Below, one piece after another: positions 48,168 to 51,765 of a stretch of DNA of 51,765 nucleotides. This DNA comes from a virus: IMG/VR virus record IMGVR_UViG_3300025669_000044, positions 1 to 51,765 of that record. The stretch is one strand, 5' to 3'. The translations under genes were made by a program, and so were the position numbers. The stretch's first letter is position 1, and every line of letters begins with the position of its first letter. Under the pieces are notes generated by a model. The model did not search any database. It had not been told where the DNA came from and saw nothing but the letters and a program-made list of their open reading frames with translations.

Positions 48168-48272
48168 TCATTTTACTAAATTAAGTTTATTTACTTCCTT
48201 ATCAAATTCTTTTAACTTTAAATCATCTAGCAATTTATGTAGTCTAGCTCTTGTCAACGCATTTATTTGCAT
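48168..48272 (-). CDS. Tiny helical unknown protein
   Basis: 34 residues, charged helix. ATG 48272 has AGAAAGAC upstream. Low-to-moderate support because of its length. Confidence 0.42.
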   Translation of the reverse strand: MQINALTRARLHKLLDDLKLKEFDKEVNKLNLVK

Positions 48273-48284
48273 TTTATGTCTTTC

Positions 48285-48665
48285 TTATTTATTTAATCTT
48301 CTTATTGTGTAAGCATCATAATCATCTGAGTATTCCGACAAAACACCTTCTAAATTTGTGTACGCACTATTTGCTACACCCATTTTATGCCAATAATAAT
48401 CTTTACTGATACAAATAGCTGTATGCATCAACGCTTCATATTTATATAAACATAAAATATCTCCTTTGTCCTGACATTCTTCATCAATTATACTTGTATT
48501 ATCAGCTAGAAAATTTGTCATTTCTGTTTGATTTACCCACTCTAATTCTTTTTTATTATCAAGAGCAAATAATGTTCCGCCCCAGCAATTAAATTCACGA
48601 GTATGTCTTGCGCCTGCTTTACTGTGTGCTAAATCTATATTAGTCTTATTTAAAATAGCCTGCAT
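48285..48665 (-). CDS. NlpC/P60-like papain-fold protein
   Basis: 126 residues. NCWGGTLFAL (Cys27), GDILCLYKYEALMHTAICI (His81) and YYWHKMG (His93) fit the Cys...His order of NlpC/P60 or a related phage family. No signal peptide. Preceded by AAAGGGGGATTTAATT. Confidence 0.55.
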   Translation of the reverse strand: MQAILNKTNIDLAHSKAGARHTREFNCWGGTLFALDNKKELEWVNQTEMTNFLADNTSIIDEECQDKGDILCLYKYEALMHTAICISKDYYWHKMGVANSAYTNLEGVLSEYSDDYDAYTIRRLNK

Positions 48666-48683
48666 AATTAAATCCCCCTTTAT

Positions 48684-48740
48684 TTAATTACAGTTATTAA
48701 ATTTTGTATGCTCTATAATCTCCCCAATTACTCGTTTCAT
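48684..48740 (-). CDS. Possible mini-protein (18 residues)
   Basis: Opens with a strong GAGGAGATTTTAAA site and encodes 18 residues (MKRVIGEIIEHTKFNNCN). Its stop is close to the next gene's ribosome-binding site, so it could be a leader that couples translation. Length makes it uncertain. Confidence 0.3.
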   Translation of the reverse strand: MKRVIGEIIEHTKFNNCN

Positions 48741-48763
48741 TTTAAAATCTCCTCATATTATTA

Positions 48764-48940
48764 TTAATAGTTACTGTCTTTAGTTTTACCTATTATATTA
48801 TTATTAGCATCTAACAAATTTCCCCATATATCAATATGATTATTATATCTATCTATTAGCTGACCTGTACCTTGCTCGTATATACCAATACCATCTTTAC
48901 CGTGAACACGTCGGACTTGCTCTTTATCTATTTCAAACAT
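48764..48940 (-). CDS. Small unknown protein
   Basis: 58 residues, no domain recognised (EIDKEQVRRVHGKDGIGIYE in part). Start lies just after the stop of the previous gene with a weak site. Confidence 0.52.
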   Translation of the reverse strand: MFEIDKEQVRRVHGKDGIGIYEQGTGQLIDRYNNHIDIWGNLLDANNNIIGKTKDSNY

Positions 48941-48942
48941 AA

Positions 48943-49398
48943 TTATACCGTCGCTTTCTCAAATACTGCCTCACCATTACTGAATGTCCCTAATTTACTT
49001 AATACAGTACACCCCAGATTATTTAATATCTTTACTAGAGATTTTTCAATCTGTTTAGCATGATGCTTTGCAAAGTTTAGCCTATTATCATCTGCATAAT
49101 AATCTTGCTCTATAGCTCTAACTGATAAAGAATAGAGACCGCAATATTCTGAGATAGCAATTTGACATAAATCATTTTCTAAAAATATACTGATCTCATT
49201 ATGGTCCCATTTTTCGCATTTAACATATGACTTTAATTTACTTTTAATATCTTCCTTTAAGTTATAATAAAAATCGTCCCAATTTAATTGTGCCTCATCT
49301 GCATTAAAATTTCCATCTGCATCAAAACCGCTCATAGCATCATCTGAAAAATAAATCACTACTTCTGCACCTGATAAATAATTTACTGACCTTCCCAT
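48943..49398 (-). CDS. Unknown phage protein
   Basis: 151 residues from ATG 49398 (GGGGGATAAAATT upstream; a longer frame to 49425 lacks a site). MGRSVNYLSGAEVVIYF, then an acidic Trp-Asp-Asp stretch, and a C-terminal HHAKQIEKSLVKILNNL. Looks like a conserved small-phage protein but no function is known to me. Confidence 0.65.
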   Translation of the reverse strand: MGRSVNYLSGAEVVIYFSDDAMSGFDADGNFNADEAQLNWDDFYYNLKEDIKSKLKSYVKCEKWDHNEISIFLENDLCQIAISEYCGLYSLSVRAIEQDYYADDNRLNFAKHHAKQIEKSLVKILNNLGCTVLSKLGTFSNGEAVFEKATV

Positions 49399-49415
49399 AA
49401 TTTTATCCCCCTTTA

Positions 49416-49601
49416 TTAATAACAATTCATATGATGGAAAACATTTTCTTTTATTCCATCATCTACATAAGATTCTTCTGATGTTATTTTTTTTCCACAA
49501 GTATAACAAACTAATTCTTTATATTTTCCTATGCTCATTAAAGGAATTTGTTTAACAATCTCGCCTGTTTCTTTATGTATGAATAATGTATTCGCTATCA
49601 T
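49416..49601 (-). CDS. Small zinc-binding protein
   Basis: 61 residues from ATG 49601. VCYTCGKKI and FHHMNCY give a CxxC...HxxxC zinc site. A longer in-frame start reads the promoter and is rejected. Shared AAAGCGAAAGGGG leader. Confidence 0.65.
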   Translation of the reverse strand: MIANTLFIHKETGEIVKQIPLMSIGKYKELVCYTCGKKITSEESYVDDGIKENVFHHMNCY

Positions 49602-49626
49602 TTTATTTCCCCTTTCGCTTTTCTCA

Positions 49627-49655
49627 AGTATAACATACAATTTCTCATTTGTCAA
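49627..49655 (-). promoter_or_regulatory. Sigma70-type promoter with GCGAAAGGGG leader
   Basis: TTGACA at 49650-49655, 17-base spacer, TATACT at 49627-49632 (preceded by TGTT rather than TGTGC). Confidence 0.83.
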
Positions 49656-49682
49656 GCTCTGTCAAAAAATAACTCGCTGTTA

Positions 49683-49961
49683 CTAGACTAATTTAACTTT
49701 AACATACCAATGAGATTGATTGGCTACAGATGCGCCTCCTTTAAAAGATTTCCAAATCTCTCCTTGGTCTATAATTTCACAAGGTATATTTAGCTCTTGT
49801 AGCTTGTTACTGATAGACTCGGCATATTGTCCTTCATCATAATTATTTCTATAGAAAAATCCTTTGCGAAATAATATTGTGCCATCTTTTTTAAAGCATA
49901 CTTGACTACAATATATATTGTCTATAATTTTTCCTTTTACAGCTCTGGATATAGTTTTCAT
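49683..49961 (-). CDS. Small unknown protein
   Basis: 92 residues, alpha/beta mix (DGTILFRKGFFYR, SISNKLQELNIPCEIID, HWYVKVKLV). Leader AAAAGCGAAAGGGAAACAAA from the promoter at 49986-50014. Confidence 0.63.
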   Translation of the reverse strand: MKTISRAVKGKIIDNIYCSQVCFKKDGTILFRKGFFYRNNYDEGQYAESISNKLQELNIPCEIIDQGEIWKSFKGGASVANQSHWYVKVKLV

Positions 49962-49985
49962 TTTGTTTCCCTTTCGCTTTTCTCA

Positions 49986-50014
49986 AGTATAGCATATGTT
50001 TCCGCATTTGTCAA
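49986..50014 (-). promoter_or_regulatory. Sigma70-type promoter with GCGAAAGGGG-like leader
   Basis: TTGACA at 50009-50014, 17-base spacer, TATACT at 49986-49991. The TAA of the 50019-50420 gene sits just before the -35. Confidence 0.85.
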
Positions 50015-50018
50015 GTTT

Positions 50019-50420
50019 TTATTTTTGTAAAATCCACCAACCGTAATAATAACCTTTTCCTCCTCTGTACTTAATAGCTAGACTGGCATCATTCATTCGT
50101 TTTTTGCTTTCTTCTATATCTTGTCGCCACGTGGATAATTCCTCCAAGTTCTTACCATCAAAGGGGTTACTGTAAAATTTTTCAATTAATTCAATCTGAT
50201 TATCTGATAATTCAATATCGTTATAATTCTGTAAAATTATCTCTCCATCAACTTCAACACAATTAATTGTTTCACCTTTAACTAAAATATAATCACAGTC
50301 ATACCAAAAATCTCCCTGATAATAACTATCTTTTAAATCTTCATTCTCAAAATCTGCATCACTATTAAATAAATTACTTTCATAAATCTCGGTGACTTTC
50401 GCATGTATAACTTTACTCAT
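50019..50420 (-). CDS. Unknown protein
   Basis: 133 residues, acidic (NSDADFENEDLKDSYYQGDF) with a beta-rich middle and a C-terminal GKGYYYGWWILQK. No domain recognised. Confidence 0.6.
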   Translation of the reverse strand: MSKVIHAKVTEIYESNLFNSDADFENEDLKDSYYQGDFWYDCDYILVKGETINCVEVDGEIILQNYNDIELSDNQIELIEKFYSNPFDGKNLEELSTWRQDIEESKKRMNDASLAIKYRGGKGYYYGWWILQK

Positions 50421-50430
50421 TACTGCCCCC

Positions 50431-50631
50431 TTATCTTTGATTCTGATTGATATATTCTGCTAGTAATTGATAGATATTTGCCTTTATTACGTCCAATTTT
50501 GAACTCTGATTCGGTGTTATATCTCCCGTTTTTAACTTAAATTTTTCTGAGGTCTCTATAAATATATTTTCTATATTACTGTTGACCGCATCTTCCAATT
50601 TTTTTACTTTACAGAAAATTTGTTTTTTCAT
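50431..50631 (-). CDS. Small helical unknown protein
   Basis: 66 residues, helical, overlapping the upstream gene stop by four bases. Function unknown. Confidence 0.58.
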   Translation of the reverse strand: MKKQIFCKVKKLEDAVNSNIENIFIETSEKFKLKTGDITPNQSSKLDVIKANIYQLLAEYINQNQR

Positions 50632-51056
50632 TTTTCAATTCTCTCCTTATTATGTAATTTAATAGCTCTTTTTAAAATTCTAGGCTCAATCTCTTTTGGG
50701 TCAATTCCTAGAGATTCCAAAGCATTCGTTACATCGCCAGTATAACTGTACTCGTGATTGAATAACTCATAACATATAGCTTGAACTAACAATTTTTCAT
50801 TTTTTCTAAACTCTTTTCGCTCTGCTGTATGTCTTTTAAACATATTTATTAAATCTTTTGCCTTATCTTTTCTGACATAACCTCCCATGCCTATTGAAAC
50901 AATTTTATTTGTATCATCTTCAGTTAAACCTATCTTTATTAAACCCTTCTCTAATTGGCCTGTATTAAATGCCCAAAATAGGCCGGTAAATTCTGATACA
51001 TCATTACTGTGTTGTTTTTTAATCTGTGAATAACTTGTATATTTTGTTTTTTGCAT
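50628..51056 (-). CDS. Unknown helical protein
   Basis: 142 residues from ATG 51056. Mostly helical with basic stretches (HTAERKEFRKNEKL) and a final RILKRAIKLHNK. A longer in-frame start would read the promoter and is rejected. Confidence 0.62.
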   Translation of the reverse strand: MQKTKYTSYSQIKKQHSNDVSEFTGLFWAFNTGQLEKGLIKIGLTEDDTNKIVSIGMGGYVRKDKAKDLINMFKRHTAERKEFRKNEKLLVQAICYELFNHEYSYTGDVTNALESLGIDPKEIEPRILKRAIKLHNKERIEK

Positions 51057-51081
51057 TTTGTTTCCCCTTTCGCTTTTGTCA

Positions 51082-51110
51082 AGTATAGCATAATTTTTTT
51101 CGTTTGTCAA
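51082..51110 (-). promoter_or_regulatory. Sigma70-type promoter with GCGAAAGGGG leader
   Basis: TTGACA at 51105-51110, 17-base spacer, TATACT at 51082-51087. Drives 51056 downward. The 51057-51413 stretch holds this promoter, motif copy 5, a second promoter and the GC-rich array, but no gene I can support. Confidence 0.86.
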
Positions 51111-51147
51111 ATTTTATTTTTTCTTTCTCAATTCCCTGTGTAATGTC

Positions 51148-51173
51148 CTCTATCAATATCATAAAATCTATTT
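51148..51173 (-). promoter_or_regulatory. Copy 5 of the recurring motif
   Basis: Contains the 17-base core at 51153-51169 and matches copy 4 over 26 bases. It lies between the two promoters at 51082 and 51243, with no clear gene of its own; a 27-codon frame starts inside it and runs into the promoter at 51082. Confidence 0.6.
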
Positions 51174-51242
51174 AAGTTTATCGCATGGGTCCCCTCTCTA
51201 TTACTGTCCAAATTCCACAAGGTATCTTGTTTGCTTTTTACA

Positions 51243-51271
51243 AGTATAGCACATCAAATTCGTTTTGTCAA
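51243..51271 (-). promoter_or_regulatory. Sigma70-type promoter without an obvious gene
   Basis: TTGACA at 51266-51271, 17-base spacer, TATACT at 51243-51248. The first 130 bases downstream hold no gene of normal length, so it may make a leader RNA or feed the next promoter region. Confidence 0.84.
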
Positions 51272-51318
51272 GTGCCCTGCAAAAGATAATTTATGGCTGT
51301 GTTGCTCCTCATTGTTTT

Positions 51319-51392
51319 CCTGCGCCTGCGTGCCTGCGTGCCTGTGCCTGCGTGCCTGCGCCTGCGTGCCTGCGTGCCTGCCTAGGCCTGCG
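51319..51392. repeat. GC-rich minisatellite (CCTGCGTG / CCTGCG units)
   Basis: Units run CCTGCG, then CCTGCGTG twice, CCTGTG, CCTGCGTG, CCTGCG, CCTGCGTG twice, CCTG, CCTAGG, CCTGCG. About 70% GC in a genome near one third GC, immediately followed by an AT-dinucleotide run. Neither strand encodes a convincing protein. Confidence 0.9.
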
Positions 51393-51457
51393 AGATATTA
51401 TATATATATGCAATTATTTTATATGCTTAAAATATACTTTTTTGTGATATCTTTTCA

Positions 51458-51616
51458 TTATTTATTATCCTTATAATCGGCATACCATAAAGCCAATTGA
51501 AAAGCATTTATATTATAGCATTTTGCTATATAATCAATAGCATCTATTAAAATGTATTCTTTTGAAAGTAAAACATCAATATCTGAAAACGCATCATTTT
51601 TTTCTATGCCTGTCAT
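51458..51616 (-). CDS. Small unknown protein
   Basis: 52 residues with ATG 51616 after AAAAAAGGAGCTTTAAT. Acidic helical (SDIDVLLSKEYILIDAIDYI). A 14-codon frame overlaps its stop by TAATG but is too short to call. Confidence 0.55.
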   Translation of the reverse strand: MTGIEKNDAFSDIDVLLSKEYILIDAIDYIAKCYNINAFQLALWYADYKDNK

Positions 51617-51617
51617 A

Positions 51618-51765
51618 TTAAAGCTCCTTTTTTATATACTCTAAGCCCTTGATATCGCTTGTTTTTAAGATATCACATTGACCATTGAAAAATTTTTCGA
51701 TTCGTGTTTCAATTGTATTTTTTACCTTTAAAACATCCATAACATCTAAACTTTTATATTGCATG
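51618..51765 (-). CDS. Small unknown protein, may begin outside the window
   Basis: 48 residues are readable from an ATG at 51764; the true start may lie upstream of the window. Helical and charged (MQYKSLDVMDVLKVKNTIET in part). No domain recognised. Confidence 0.5.
   Translation of the reverse strand, partial: MQYKSLDVMDVLKVKNTIETRIEKFFNGQCDILKTSDIKGLEYIKKEL

Noticed and set aside
49602-51110. Conserved N-terminal peptides of type MTNEK..ILEKSERGNKM before two right-end genes
   Set aside because: These residues are the translated promoter and leader (TTGACA, TATACT, GCGAAAGGGG). The real starts are the ATGs after the ribosome-binding site at 49601 and 51056.
51414-51458. 14-codon minus-strand frame with TAATG overlap
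   Set aside because: Too short to support, although a weak ribosome-binding site is present.
51231-51476. Plus-strand Cys/Ala/Pro-rich frames over the GC-rich array
   Set aside because: Repetitive translation of the minisatellite with no start site; opposite to all other genes.
1-51765. CRISPR arrays, rRNA and tRNA genes
   Set aside because: No spaced direct repeats of CRISPR type and no convincing cloverleaf or rRNA sequence seen on either strand.

Overview
The window is 51.8 kb of very AT-rich DNA (GC is roughly one third) in which every supportable gene lies on the minus strand. Genes are packed head to tail with ATGA, TAATG or short overlaps, and many are under 60 codons. Terminase, portal, a T7-type primase-helicase, a family A DNA polymerase, a phage-type RecA and an SbcC/SbcD pair identify it as part of a large double-stranded DNA tailed phage (or prophage). 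A heptose-7-phosphate kinase, a lipoprotein, a secreted surface protein and canonical sigma70 promoters point to a Gram-negative host. I cannot name the host. There is no rRNA, no convincing tRNA and no CRISPR array.

Transcription runs from high to low coordinates. Sixteen near-identical promoters (TTGACA, exactly 17 bases, TATACT) were found. They sit in a compact cassette in which the stop codon of the preceding gene often lies just before the -35 box. They are densest between 44.8 and 51.3 kb, a region of tiny unknown genes that looks like early or host-takeover DNA. Three promoters place the ATG exactly where transcription should start (leaderless mRNAs).

Layout from the right end. 44.8-51.8 kb: small unknown genes, small membrane proteins, an SprT-like zincin, an NlpC/P60-like protein, a secreted heptad-repeat protein, a GC-rich minisatellite and a GC-rich inverted-repeat element. 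36.8-44.8 kb: SleB-like wall hydrolase, another zincin, DNA ligase, RtcB, a second RNA ligase, a phosphoesterase and a BT1-type folate/pteridine transporter. 28.9-36.8 kb: ABC ATPase-GNAT fusion, UDG-like/exo/DNA polymerase, SSB-like protein, RecA, membrane-anchored trypsin-like protease and a P-loop kinase. 19.3-28.8 kb: lipoprotein, two nucleoside deoxyribosyltransferase-like proteins, dATP/dGTP diphosphohydrolase-like protein, peptide deformylase, MgtC-like protein, SbcD, RuvC-like resolvase, SbcC, M16 peptidase, PD-(D/E)XK nuclease and two zincins. 12.2-18.8 kb: phosphoesterase, DeoC, a possible split sigma factor, TerS-like, TerL and portal. 5.8-12.2 kb: zinc-ribbon proteins, HNH-like protein, primase-helicase, RfaE/HldE-type kinase and a nuclease-like protein. 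1-5.8 kb: cupin, zincin, M50 protease, YiiX-like papain-fold hydrolase and a duplicated family of Cys-rich small proteins.

The unusual content is the amount of host-interface and metabolic cargo: six small HExxH proteins plus M50, M16, trypsin-like and deformylase enzymes, MgtC, a BT1 transporter, a heptose kinase and RNA repair enzymes. Regulatory novelties are the promoter cassettes, a 17-base motif repeated five times on one strand, and a possible two-gene sigma factor.
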